Origin: Tianweitania populi
GTDB taxonomy: Bacteria > Pseudomonadota > Alphaproteobacteria > Rhizobiales > Rhizobiaceae
NCBI RefSeq assembly: GCF_014652875.1
Contig: NZ_BMZQ01000001.1
Location: 1,302,001 to 1,366,000, forward strand
Direction: 5' to 3'
DNA length: 64,000 nt
Numbering within the stretch: position 1 is the first letter of the stretch; each line of letters begins with the position of its first letter. Below the pieces are notes generated by a model that had not been told where the DNA came from, made no database searches, and saw nothing but the letters and a program-made list of their open reading frames with translations. Shown here one piece after another: positions 1-8,097 of the stretch. The translations under genes were made by a program, and so were the position numbers.

Positions 1-894
1 GGCATGCGCCGCATCGCCCAGGAACACGATCCGCTCACCGCGCTGCGGCAGCAAGGTGTGATGCCCGTAGCGCGCCAGGGTCAAACTATCGAAGTCGGTG
101 ATCTGGTCGAGATAGGGCGCACAAGCCGGCCAGACCGCAAATACCCGCGACTTCCAGACGTCCAACCCGCCAGCCTTTACCGCGTCGATCTCAGCCGGCT
201 TAAGGCTCCAGAAGAACGCCGCCTTCTCACCACCGGCCGGATCGACCCGCCCCACCGGCAAAACGCCCACCATAGTATGCGCACGCTCGTAGCGCTGTTG
301 CAGCGCGTTGGGATCGAAGCCCTCGCCGACCCAATCCAGCGTCGCCCAGATCGCGCCATAGGTCAGCGGTCGTGGTTCAACCGGTCGCACCGCATGGCGG
401 CGCAATGTCGATCGTGCACCGCTTGCGTCTACAATCAAATCGAACGGTCCATGCCGCAAGCCGCTGGCATCAAAGCCAATCCCGTCGCCCATCGCATGCA
501 AGGACTGCGCGTCCGTGCCGGTCATGATGGGGATGCGTGCGGCCACTACCGCATCGTGCAGCACGTCGAACAAGGCCGCTCGATGGGTGCCCAAACCGAA
601 ACGCCCGCCGGCCAGCGCATCATAGCGCACATCCAGCACGGTGCGGCCGCTACGCGCATCCGCGCCTGTCAGCCTGTCGATCCGTGCTCCACGTGCCAGC
701 ATGGCCGGCAACAGACCGAGATAGGCGAGCACGCTCAGCCCCGTCGGCTGCAGGATCAGCCCGGAGCCGACAGGCGCCGCCTGTTCAAAGCGCTCGAACA
801 CCCTGACATCATGGCCGCGTCGCTTGAGCAGCAAGGCAGTCGCCAGACCACCCGGCCCGGCCCCCACAATGGCGATGCTCAAACTCTGCTTCAT
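1..894 (-). CDS. FAD-dependent monooxygenase, partial (C-terminus beyond the left edge)
   Basis: The frame runs from an ATG at 894 (preceded by GGGAG) for 298 codons and is still open at base 1. The N-terminus has the Rossmann dinucleotide motif GAGPGG at residues 11-16 and an acidic FAD-ribose residue at the end of the second strand (E34). The last visible residues, 293-298, are GDAAHA, the second FAD motif of the UbiH/PHBH-type aromatic hydroxylase superfamily. Such enzymes use NAD(P)H, FAD and O2 to hydroxylate organic substrates; the substrate cannot be told from sequence. It lies 48 nt downstream of kup on the same strand. About 80-100 C-terminal residues are probably missing because of the window edge. 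Confidence 0.88.
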   Translation of the reverse strand, partial: MKQSLSIAIVGAGPGGLATALLLKRRGHDVRVFERFEQAAPVGSGLILQPTGLSVLAYLGLLPAMLARGARIDRLTGADARSGRTVLDVRYDALAGGRFGLGTHRAALFDVLHDAVVAARIPIMTGTDAQSLHAMGDGIGFDASGLRHGPFDLIVDASGARSTLRRHAVRPVEPRPLTYGAIWATLDWVGEGFDPNALQQRYERAHTMVGVLPVGRVDPAGGEKAAFFWSLKPAEIDAVKAGGLDVWKSRVFAVWPACAPYLDQITDFDSLTLARYGHHTLLPQRGERIVFLGDAAHA

Positions 895-942
895 GAATAC
901 TCCCTCGCGCATTCTGCGAAGGAGTGCTTAGCCTGTGGCAGC

Positions 943-2871
943 CTAAACCGCCACCTGTGTGCCGATTTCCACCACCCGGCCTGTGGGGATCTGGAAGTAT
1001 TCGGTCGCATCGGCTGCCGAGCGCGCCATCGAAATGAACAGCCGGTCCTGCCAATGCGGCAGCACAGAATTGGCCGAAACCTTCAGCGAGCGCCGCGATA
1101 GGAAGAACGAGGTCGTCATGATATCGAACTTCCAACCGAGCTTGCGGCAGATCGCCAACGCGCGCGGGATATTGGGCCTCTCCATATAGCCGAAGGTCAG
1201 CGACACCCGCATGAACAGCGGGTTCAGCGATTCGATCTGCGCCCGTTCGCTTTCCGGCACGCGCGGTGTCGTGGCCGTTTTAACGGACAGGATCACGTTC
1301 TTCTCGTGCAGCACTTTGTAGTGTTTCAGGCTGTGCAGCAGCGCGGTTGGCGTTCGCTGCGGATCGGCCGTCAGAAACACTGCGGTACCCGGCACCAGCG
1401 TCGGCGGCTTCTTGGCCAACTGCTCGATAAAGAAGTCGAGCGGCACCTCGTTCTTGCGTGTCTTGTCGAACAAGGCGCGGCTGCCGAACACCCAGGTCGC
1501 CATTAGGGTCACGATCGACACAGCTACCAGGATCGATGCCCAGCCGCCATCGAACACTTTGACGATGTTCGATACGAAGAATCCGATGTCGATGATGAGG
1601 AACACGGCCGTTGCACCCACCGCGGCGGCCAGCGGCCACTTCCAGATCCGCAGCATCACCACGAACAGCAGTAGCGTGGTGATCAGCATGTTGCCGGTGA
1701 CCGAGATGCCGTAAGCGGAAGCCAGTTCGCTCGATTCCTGAAAGCCCACAACCAGCATGAACACGACGATGCCGAGCAGCGTGTTGACCCGCGGCATGTA
1801 GATCTGGCCGGATTGCTCCGCCGACGTATGCTGCACTTCCAAACGCGGCAGCATGTTGAGCTGCACCGCCTGACGCGTCAGCGAGAACGCGCCGGAAATT
1901 ACCGCCTGGCTGGCGATCACGGTTGCAGCCGTCGCCAGCAGCACCATGGGCACAAGCGCCCAGCCTTCGTTCATCTCAAAGAACGGATGGCCGATCGCGC
2001 CGCCGTGGGAAAGCACAAAGGCGCCCTGCCCGAAGTAGTTCAGCAGCAGGCAGGGAAACACCATCACCAGCCAGGCCATCACGATCGGCTTTCGCCCAAA
2101 ATGGCCAAGATCGGCATAAAGCGCTTCCGCGCCGGTCACCGCAAGAAACACCGCACCGATCGTCACGAACGCCACGGCCGGTGAGTCGATCAGGAAGATG
2201 ACGATGTAATAGGGATTGATCGCATAAAGGATTTCCACGTCGTCTGCGATATGGACGAGGCCTGACACGCCGATCGCCAGGAACCACACAGCCGTCACCG
2301 GCCCGAAGATGGTTGCGACCTTGGCCGTGCCGAAGCGTTGCACGTAAAAGACGATTGCCAGGATCACTAGCGTGATTGGCACGACATAAGGCTGGAAGTT
2401 GGCCGTGACGGTATTCATACCCTCCACGGCCGACAGAACCGAAATCGCCGGCGTAATCACCGCGTCGCCATAAAACAGCGAGGCGCCGATCATGCCGATG
2501 AACAACAAGAGGGCTGGCCGGTTGGAGAAGGTCGAGCGCACCAGCGCCATCAGCGACAGTGTACCGCCCTCGCCGCGGTTGTCGGCGCGCAGCACGAACA
2601 GGATATATTTGATGGTGACGATGATCGTCAGCGCCCAGACAATCAGGGACAGCACGCCCAGAATGTCCTCGCGCGTGGCGATCTCCGCCCCGGCAGAAGC
2701 GCGCAGCGCCTCGCGAAAAGCGTAGATCGGGCTCGTGCCGATATCACCGTAAACGACACCCAGCGCACCGAGCATCAGGATAGGCAGTCTCTGCTCTCCA
2801 TGTCCCTCCACCTTGTGCGGCACGCCCGCGACGGGGTTGGAAGTAGAGCCTGCAGTCTCGTCAATGCTCAT
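943..2871 (-). CDS. kup: Kup-family low-affinity potassium transporter
   Basis: This 642-residue inner-membrane protein imports K+, in the family by K+/H+ symport. The signature YGDIGTSPIY is at residues 41-50, followed by about 12 hydrophobic segments and a soluble C-terminal domain of about 170 residues. The length matches the family (620-680). The frame extends upstream to 2925, but the ATG at 2871 has a strong Shine-Dalgarno (AAAGGAGGG, 5-6 nt spacing), so I start there. The FAD monooxygenase follows on the same strand; the link may be only positional. Assignment to Kup is firm; which of several rhizobial Kup paralogues it is cannot be said. Confidence 0.95.
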   Translation of the reverse strand: MSIDETAGSTSNPVAGVPHKVEGHGEQRLPILMLGALGVVYGDIGTSPIYAFREALRASAGAEIATREDILGVLSLIVWALTIIVTIKYILFVLRADNRGEGGTLSLMALVRSTFSNRPALLLFIGMIGASLFYGDAVITPAISVLSAVEGMNTVTANFQPYVVPITLVILAIVFYVQRFGTAKVATIFGPVTAVWFLAIGVSGLVHIADDVEILYAINPYYIVIFLIDSPAVAFVTIGAVFLAVTGAEALYADLGHFGRKPIVMAWLVMVFPCLLLNYFGQGAFVLSHGGAIGHPFFEMNEGWALVPMVLLATAATVIASQAVISGAFSLTRQAVQLNMLPRLEVQHTSAEQSGQIYMPRVNTLLGIVVFMLVVGFQESSELASAYGISVTGNMLITTLLLFVVMLRIWKWPLAAAVGATAVFLIIDIGFFVSNIVKVFDGGWASILVAVSIVTLMATWVFGSRALFDKTRKNEVPLDFFIEQLAKKPPTLVPGTAVFLTADPQRTPTALLHSLKHYKVLHEKNVILSVKTATTPRVPESERAQIESLNPLFMRVSLTFGYMERPNIPRALAICRKLGWKFDIMTTSFFLSRRSLKVSANSVLPHWQDRLFISMARSAADATEYFQIPTGRVVEIGTQVAV

Positions 2872-3101
2872 GATGCCCTCCTTTCGGGCGGGCGGGCTCT
2901 TACGCCTGCTTTCACGCAAGATCAATCGAGATGATTGGATGTGCCCACAAACAGAAACAGGCTCAACAAAGCATTGCCGATAATTCAGCGCTGGCTCATC
3001 AACGAAGATGACCTATTTAGGTTCAAGCTCTAGGCGGTGATTAGGGGAACGCGCTGCAGTTTTCCGCATTCCGTCCCAGATTGGGAAACACAGGAGACAC
3101 A

Positions 3102-3512
3102 ATGCCTTCTTCTTTAAATGCAGTGCCGGCAGTCAGGCGGATCGAGACGGATCGCACCGATCTTTTTGCCTGCGAAATTACCGGCCACGTTTCGGCAGCC
3201 GATCTCGAGAACCTGTATGGCCTGCTGGAAGGCGCCTATGCCTTGCATCCGCGCATCGACGTGCTCGTGCATTTCACCAACTATGAAGGCGTCGACTGGT
3301 CGGAATTATCAGACGACACGAAGAAGGAAGGCCAGGAGCACGCCAACGCCCATATCCGCAAATGCGCCTCGATCGGCGGTCCGGACTGGGTCTCTCACTT
3401 CAGCGGCTTCTTTGCGCCCTCGATCGACGTCGAATTGAAGCGCTTCGAAGAAGACGAGGCCGAACAAGCCTGGGCCTGGGTCGGCGCCACCCCCAAGCCT
3501 CTCGACATCTGA
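3102..3512 (+). CDS. SpoIIAA-like (STAS-fold) protein
   Basis: A 136-residue soluble protein resembling the SpoIIAA-like family (DUF3478 type). The pattern is an N-terminal beta strand (RTDLFACEITGHV), a helix with ADLENLYGLLEGAY, and a second strand with RIDVLVHFTNYEGVDW. Members have a STAS-like fold; their function in proteobacteria is not established, and binding of lipid or nucleotide is only suggested. An in-frame TTG lies at 3081, but the ATG at 3102 has AGGAGA six nt upstream and is preferred. It converges with the RecD-like helicase gene, with a 21-nt gap. Divergent from kup across 230 nt. Confidence 0.75.
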   Translation: MPSSLNAVPAVRRIETDRTDLFACEITGHVSAADLENLYGLLEGAYALHPRIDVLVHFTNYEGVDWSELSDDTKKEGQEHANAHIRKCASIGGPDWVSHFSGFFAPSIDVELKRFEEDEAEQAWAWVGATPKPLDI

Positions 3513-3533
3513 GCCAAGGCCACGGCGTGGTGA

Positions 3534-4661
3534 TCAGCGCACCACCGTCAGCCGCTCGGCCGCACGCGTCACCGCCGTATAAAGCCAGCGCTGGCGCGTA
3601 TCTTTGAACGCCCAGCTTTCATCGAACAGAACGACGTTGTTCCACTGCGAACCCTGCGACTTGTGCACGGTCAGTGCGTAGCCGTAGTCGAAATCGTCGA
3701 ACCGCTTCTTCAGCTGCCAGGAAATTTCCTCGTCCGGCGTTTCGAAGGCGGCCTTCAGCAGCTTGATCTTGGCCACGCCCCGATCGGGATCGTCTTCTTC
3801 CGGGGTCACCAGCAAATTGATGCCGGGCTTCACCGTTTCCTTCGAAGACGTCATCACCTTCCACAGCGAACCGTTCAACAGCCCCTTGGAAGGGTCATTG
3901 CGCAAGCAAACGAGCTTGTCGCCGGCCTGCGGAAACTCGGCCGTAAATCCCTTAAGCTCGCGCAACCGCGCATTGTAGCGACGCCGCGTGCGGTTCGTGC
4001 CCACCAGCACCTGATCGGCGCCAAGCACGAGATCCTGCGTGACCTCATCCTTGCTGATCACCTGCGCGGCGCCGAAGTCGCCATACATGAACTCCTTGCC
4101 CTCGCGGACATCGAGAGCAAGCTGGATGATCGGATTGTCACGCGCCTGCCGGTGGATTTCCGTCAGCAGATGGTCGGGTTCATGCTCGGTAAAGAAGCCG
4201 CCTCCCGAAATCGGCGGTAACTGACCCGGATCACCCAGCACCAGGATCGGCGTGCCGAAGCTCAGGAGATCGCGCCCCAGCGCCTCATCCACCATCGAAC
4301 ATTCGTCGACAATGATCAGCTTCGCCTTCGCAACCGGTGATTGCCGGTTCAGCGCAAAGGTCGGCGACATCGATGTCTTGCCGGTATCCTCGTTCTCCAC
4401 CGCCTCCTCGCCGCGAGGGCGGTAAATCAGCGAATGGATCGTGCGCGCATTGCTGGCACCTTTGGAGCGCAACACCTGCGCGGCCTTCCCTGTAAAGGCT
4501 GCAAACTGCACGCTGCCATCGACATTCTCGGCAAAGTGCCGCGCCAGCGTCGTCTTGCCGGTCCCGGCATAGCCGAACAACCGAAAGATCTGCGGCTTGC
4601 CCGACTTCATCCAGCGCGCAACCGCCTGCAGCGCCTCGTCCTGTTGCGGAGAAAATTTCAT
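3534..4661 (-). CDS. RecD-like ATP-dependent DNA helicase
   Basis: A 375-residue SF1B-type helicase. Walker A GYAGTGKT is at 30-37, the Walker B box VDECS at 118-122, motif III GDPGQLPP at 143-150. The C-terminal UvrD_C_2-like block has TVHKSQGSQW at 331-340 and YTAVTRA at about 361-367. This is the AAA_30 plus UvrD_C_2 architecture of stand-alone RecD2-like enzymes. It is much shorter than RecD or RecD2 (600-800 residues) because the N-terminal extension is absent. No recB/recC neighbour is present, so a role in AddAB or RecBCD is not suggested. Probably unwinds DNA during repair; the exact pathway is unknown. Confidence 0.87.
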   Translation of the reverse strand: MKFSPQQDEALQAVARWMKSGKPQIFRLFGYAGTGKTTLARHFAENVDGSVQFAAFTGKAAQVLRSKGASNARTIHSLIYRPRGEEAVENEDTGKTSMSPTFALNRQSPVAKAKLIIVDECSMVDEALGRDLLSFGTPILVLGDPGQLPPISGGGFFTEHEPDHLLTEIHRQARDNPIIQLALDVREGKEFMYGDFGAAQVISKDEVTQDLVLGADQVLVGTNRTRRRYNARLRELKGFTAEFPQAGDKLVCLRNDPSKGLLNGSLWKVMTSSKETVKPGINLLVTPEEDDPDRGVAKIKLLKAAFETPDEEISWQLKKRFDDFDYGYALTVHKSQGSQWNNVVLFDESWAFKDTRQRWLYTAVTRAAERLTVVR

Positions 4662-4736
4662 AGGATGGTCAGATCGGATTCGTGCCGTCGGAGCAAGTTC
4701 CTCTAGCAGCCGAACAGCGTGAACACAACAAGAACG

Positions 4737-5333
4737 CTAACGCAACATCGGCCACAACGTCGCCGCGAGCATCAGTCCCATCACGATGTTGAACCACTTC
4801 AGCCGCTGCGGATCAGACAGAAAGCCCCGAAGCGCCACGCCGAAACCTGCCCAGCATGACACCGACGGCAGGTTCACCAAGCCGAATATCATCGAAATCA
4901 GCACAACCGACACGAACGGCGCGGCCGGGCTCGTATAGATCGCCATCGCGGTCACGGCCATGACCCAAGCCTTCGGGTTCACCCACTGAAAGGCCGCGGC
5001 CTGGAGGAAGGACATGGGCTTGGCGCGATCATCCTTGGCGCTTCCAAGTGTGCGCGACATCGCGATCTTCCAGGCGAGGTAAAGCAGATATGCGCCGCCG
5101 GCGATCTTCAGCGCCAAGTGCAGTGCTGGAAAGGCGCTGAGCACGGCGCCAAGGCCGAAGCCGACACCCAGCAGCAGCGACACGAAGCCGATACCGATGC
5201 CCAGCATATGCGGGATGGTTCGCATGAAGCCGAAGTTTACGCCCGAGGCCAGCAACATGAAGTTGTTGGGACCCGGCGTGATCGAACTCACGAAAGCATA
5301 GATGAAGAGCGCAACAAGCGTGTCGTGCGACAT
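4737..5333 (-). CDS. LysE/RhtB-family amino-acid exporter
   Basis: A 198-residue membrane protein with six predicted hydrophobic segments. The family signature ITPGPNNFML is near residues 19-28 in the first segment. LysE/RhtB proteins export amino acids or related metabolites by proton antiport; the substrate is not predictable here. It sits 78 nt downstream of ilvH on the same strand, so co-transcription with the branched-chain synthesis genes is possible, but this is only positional. Length is typical of the family (about 200). Confidence 0.88.
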   Translation of the reverse strand: MSHDTLVALFIYAFVSSITPGPNNFMLLASGVNFGFMRTIPHMLGIGIGFVSLLLGVGFGLGAVLSAFPALHLALKIAGGAYLLYLAWKIAMSRTLGSAKDDRAKPMSFLQAAAFQWVNPKAWVMAVTAMAIYTSPAAPFVSVVLISMIFGLVNLPSVSCWAGFGVALRGFLSDPQRLKWFNIVMGLMLAATLWPMLR

Positions 5334-5411
5334 GGGCGGCCTCGATTTAAGGCAAGCGAAGACGGCCGGCGCTCGGCCGGCACATCCTTGAAGAAAACGG
5401 AGTGGATGGAC

Positions 5412-5984
5412 TTACATCCCCTGCGGGCCGCGGTTCATCGCCGCCACACCGGTGCGGCAGACTTCCACCAACCCCAGTGGCTGCATGATCGCGATGAACT
5501 GCTCGATCTTCGAGACACGGCCGGTAATCTCGAAAATGAAATGCTCGGTGTTCGCGTCGATCACGCTGGCGCGAAATGCCTCTGCCAAGCGCAGCGCTTC
5601 CATGCGCTCTTCACCCGTGCCGCAAACCTTGACCAGCGCCAGTTCGCGCTCGAGCGGCTTTTCCTGGCCAAGTTCGGCAGCGCGGTTCGACAGGTCCACC
5701 ACCCGATGCACAGGCACGATGCGCTCGAGCTGGTGGCGGATCTGATCGATGACGTGCGGCGTGCCGCGCGTCACGATCGTGATGCGCGACAGGTGGCTCT
5801 GATGCTCGGTTTCCGAAACGGTCAGGCTCTCGATGTTGTAGCCGCGTCCGGAAAACAGGCCGATCACGCGCGCAAGCACGCCGGGTTCGTTGTCGACCAG
5901 CACGGAAAGCGTGTGGCTCACCGGCTTTTCGAGCGACTTCTGGATGAAATAAGCCGATCCGGTCGGCTGAAGCTGGGCATTCAT
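5412..5984 (-). CDS. ilvH: acetolactate synthase small (regulatory) subunit
   Basis: A 190-residue regulatory subunit of acetohydroxyacid synthase, the first common step of valine, leucine and isoleucine synthesis. The N-terminal ACT domain starts near residue 22 with SHTLSVLVDNEPGVLARVIG and carries the GRGYNIESLTV segment, where valine is sensed in the family. A second ACT-like half follows from about residue 95 (LALVKVCG). The gene lies 31 nt downstream of ilvI, so the two are one operon, controlled by the leader at 7842-7988. Length is somewhat above the E. coli IlvH (163) because of an N-terminal extension usual in alphaproteobacteria. Confidence 0.96.
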   Translation of the reverse strand: MNAQLQPTGSAYFIQKSLEKPVSHTLSVLVDNEPGVLARVIGLFSGRGYNIESLTVSETEHQSHLSRITIVTRGTPHVIDQIRHQLERIVPVHRVVDLSNRAAELGQEKPLERELALVKVCGTGEERMEALRLAEAFRASVIDANTEHFIFEITGRVSKIEQFIAIMQPLGLVEVCRTGVAAMNRGPQGM

Positions 5985-6015
5985 GGTAACAGTCTCTTCC
6001 TAGATCTAGGCCGGC

Positions 6016-7797
6016 TCAAACCAGCATTTTGCCCTTGGCGTCGATCGCGTTCGCTACCGCTTCATCCGTCGCCTCGTCCGGCAGCAGCATCTCGTTATGC
6101 GCCTTGCCTGACGGGATCATCGGGAAGCAGTTGGTGAGGTTGGCGACGCGGCAATCGAACAGAACCGGCTTCTTCACCGACACCATTTCGTTGATCGCAT
6201 CGTCGAGCTCGTCCGGCTTGTCGCAGCGAATGCCGTGACCGCCATAAGCTTCCGCCAGCTTCACGAAGTCCGGCATGGCTTCGGTATAGGAATGCGACAA
6301 GCGATTGCCGTGGAGCAGCTGCTGCCACTGACGCACCATGCCCATATACTGGTTGTTCAGGATGAAGATCTTGATCGGCGCTTCATACTGAACGGCCGTC
6401 GACATTTCCTGCATCGTCATCTGCACGGAGGCGTCGCCCGCAATGTCGATCACCAGCGCGTCAGGATGCGCGATCTGCACGCCGAGAGCCGCCGGCAGAC
6501 CATAACCCATCGTGCCCAGACCACCGGAGGTCATCCAGCGGTTCGGCTCATCGAAGCCGTAATGCTGTGCTGCCCACATCTGGTGCTGGCCGACTTCCGT
6601 GGTGATGTAGGTGTTTGGGCCCTTGGTCAGGTCATACAAACGTCGAACAGCATGCTGCGGCATAATCACGTCGCGGTTCTCGCGATACGCAAAACTGTCG
6701 CGCGCGCGCCAGCGCTGGATCTGCTCCCACCATGGCGCGAGCGCCTTGCGGTCGGTCTGGCCTGACGCACGCCACAAGCGCACCATGTCTTCCAACACAC
6801 GGCCGACGTCGCCAATAATCGGCACCTCGACATGCACATTCTTGTTGATGGACGACGGATCGATGTCGATGTGGATTTTGCGCGAATTCGGCGCAAACGC
6901 ATCGAGACGACCGGTGATGCGGTCGTCAAAGCGTGCGCCAATGCACAGCATGACATCGCAATCATGCATCACCATATTGGCTTCATAGGACCCGTGCATG
7001 CCGAGCATGCCGAGCCAGTTGTCGCCTGAAGCGGGATAGGCGCCTAGGCCCATCAGCGTCGAGGTGATGGGGAAGCCGGTCAGCTCCACGAGCTGGCGCA
7101 GCAGCTGGCTCGCTTCCGGGCCGGAATTGATGACGCCGCCCCCGGAATAGATCACCGGCTTTTTGGCCGTCGCCATGAGCGCAACAGCCTGCTTCACCGC
7201 TTCCAGATCTCCCTGAACCTTCGGGCGATAAGACGTGCGCGTCACGGTCTGCGGCGGCGTATAGGTGCCGGTGGCAAACTGCACGTCCTTCGGCACGTCA
7301 ACGAGAACCGGACCCGGACGTCCTGTTGTCGCAACCTGGAAGGCTTCGTGCAGGATCGCGGCCAGATCGTTCACATCGCGCACCAGCCAGTTGTGCTTGG
7401 TGCAGGGGCGCGTGATGCCGACCGTATCGGCTTCCTGGAACGCGTCTGAACCGATAAGCCCGGTGGGAACCTGGCCGGAAATGCACACCAGCGGGATCGA
7501 ATCGAGAAGCGCATCCTGCAGGGGCGTCACGGCATTGGTTGCGCCAGGGCCTGAGGTTACCAGCATCACGCCGGCCCTGCCGGTGGAGCGCGCATAGCCT
7601 TCCGCCGCATGCCCCGCGCCCTGCTCATGGCGCACCAGGATGTGCTGAATCTCGTCCTGCTGGAACAGCTCGTCGTAAATCGGCAGGACGGCGCCACCCG
7701 GATAGCCGAAGAGGTGCTTGACGCCGTTATCCTTCAGCGCCTGAACCACCATCTCCGCGCCGGTCATTTCGCGCTTGCCGCTATTGTCGCTGGTCAT
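6016..7797 (-). CDS. ilvI: acetolactate synthase large (catalytic) subunit
   Basis: A 593-residue ThDP-dependent acetohydroxyacid synthase that makes acetolactate or acetohydroxybutyrate from pyruvate. The catalytic glutamate of ThDP enzymes is E58 in VRHEQGAGHAAEG. The central FAD-binding domain and the C-terminal ThDP-Mg motif (IAGDASVQMTMQE followed by ILNNQYMGMVRQW) are both present. Its partner ilvH follows after 31 nt. Start at the ATG at 7797; a second in-frame ATG lies 30 nt downstream. Between promoter and start are a leader peptide gene and a terminator hairpin, which indicate attenuation by branched-chain amino acids. Could equally be named ilvB; assignment to the enzyme is firm. 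Confidence 0.96.
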   Translation of the reverse strand: MTSDNSGKREMTGAEMVVQALKDNGVKHLFGYPGGAVLPIYDELFQQDEIQHILVRHEQGAGHAAEGYARSTGRAGVMLVTSGPGATNAVTPLQDALLDSIPLVCISGQVPTGLIGSDAFQEADTVGITRPCTKHNWLVRDVNDLAAILHEAFQVATTGRPGPVLVDVPKDVQFATGTYTPPQTVTRTSYRPKVQGDLEAVKQAVALMATAKKPVIYSGGGVINSGPEASQLLRQLVELTGFPITSTLMGLGAYPASGDNWLGMLGMHGSYEANMVMHDCDVMLCIGARFDDRITGRLDAFAPNSRKIHIDIDPSSINKNVHVEVPIIGDVGRVLEDMVRLWRASGQTDRKALAPWWEQIQRWRARDSFAYRENRDVIMPQHAVRRLYDLTKGPNTYITTEVGQHQMWAAQHYGFDEPNRWMTSGGLGTMGYGLPAALGVQIAHPDALVIDIAGDASVQMTMQEMSTAVQYEAPIKIFILNNQYMGMVRQWQQLLHGNRLSHSYTEAMPDFVKLAEAYGGHGIRCDKPDELDDAINEMVSVKKPVLFDCRVANLTNCFPMIPSGKAHNEMLLPDEATDEAVANAIDAKGKMLV

Positions 7798-7841
7798 TGT
7801 CGTCCCGCTTTTTACCGAGTGTCGTGTGAAATTGAGGCAAT

Positions 7842-7865
7842 AAAAAAGGCCCCCTAGGGAGCCTT
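7842..7865 (-). terminator. ilvIH attenuator terminator hairpin
   Basis: On the minus strand AAGGCTCCC and GGGGGCCTT pair around a TA loop, and a run of six T follows: a classical intrinsic terminator. It lies between the leader peptide stop (7898) and the ilvI start (7797). Read with the leader peptide and the upstream hairpin at 7893-7907 (GGCGGT paired with ACCGCC), this is the layout of a ribosome-mediated attenuator: stalling on branched-chain codons would favour an alternative fold and read-through. Confidence 0.85.
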
Positions 7866-7897
7866 CGTGATGCGCATGGGGTGCTTTCGCCTGGCGG

Positions 7898-7951
7898 TTA
7901 CACCGCCTTGCCCACGCGCCGTCCTACTACGAGAATGAGTGCTGTCTTCAT
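7898..7951 (-). CDS. ilvL: ilv leader peptide (branched-chain-rich, 17 aa)
   Basis: This 17-codon ORF encodes MKTALILVVGRRVGKAV, with seven of 17 residues being Leu, Ile or Val, including the consecutive run L-I-L-V-V. It lies directly downstream of a good promoter and upstream of a terminator hairpin and ilvI. The stop codon TAA is inside a small hairpin (7893-7907), the position expected for coupling of translation to RNA folding. With the promoter found here, transcription should start within 0-3 nt of the ATG, so the peptide would be translated from an almost leaderless mRNA. The gene symbol is used by analogy with enterobacterial ilv leaders; sequence similarity to them is not claimed. 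Confidence 0.85.
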   Translation of the reverse strand: MKTALILVVGRRVGKAV

Positions 7952-7959
7952 GGTGGTGG

Positions 7960-7988
7960 ACCGTAGAGTCATCTTTCCGAAGCGTCAA
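7960..7988 (-). promoter_or_regulatory. sigma-70-type promoter of the ilvL-ilvI-ilvH operon
   Basis: On the minus strand TTGACG (7983-7988) and TACGGT (7960-7965) are separated by exactly 17 nt. The expected transcription start is near 7951-7954, at or within three bases of the leader peptide ATG. Confidence 0.7.
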
Positions 7989-8097
7989 TCCCCGTTTCAG
8001 GCGGAAATCGCGCTATTAATCGGCATACGAGAAATCCGCCGAACTCCGCTTTAACCCTGCTCCCTTAAGTCCATTCAACCGAACGGACGCGAAGCTC

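Noticed and set aside
4-1101. 365-codon plus-strand frame at the left end
   Set aside because: The opposite strand encodes a FAD monooxygenase with GAGPGG and GDAAHA motifs and the kup C-terminus; the plus-strand product looks like a shadow.
5345-5400. Palindrome GCCGGC-GCTCG-GCCGGC after ilvH as terminator
   Set aside because: The hairpin is short and no T-run follows on the minus strand, so I do not list it as a terminator.
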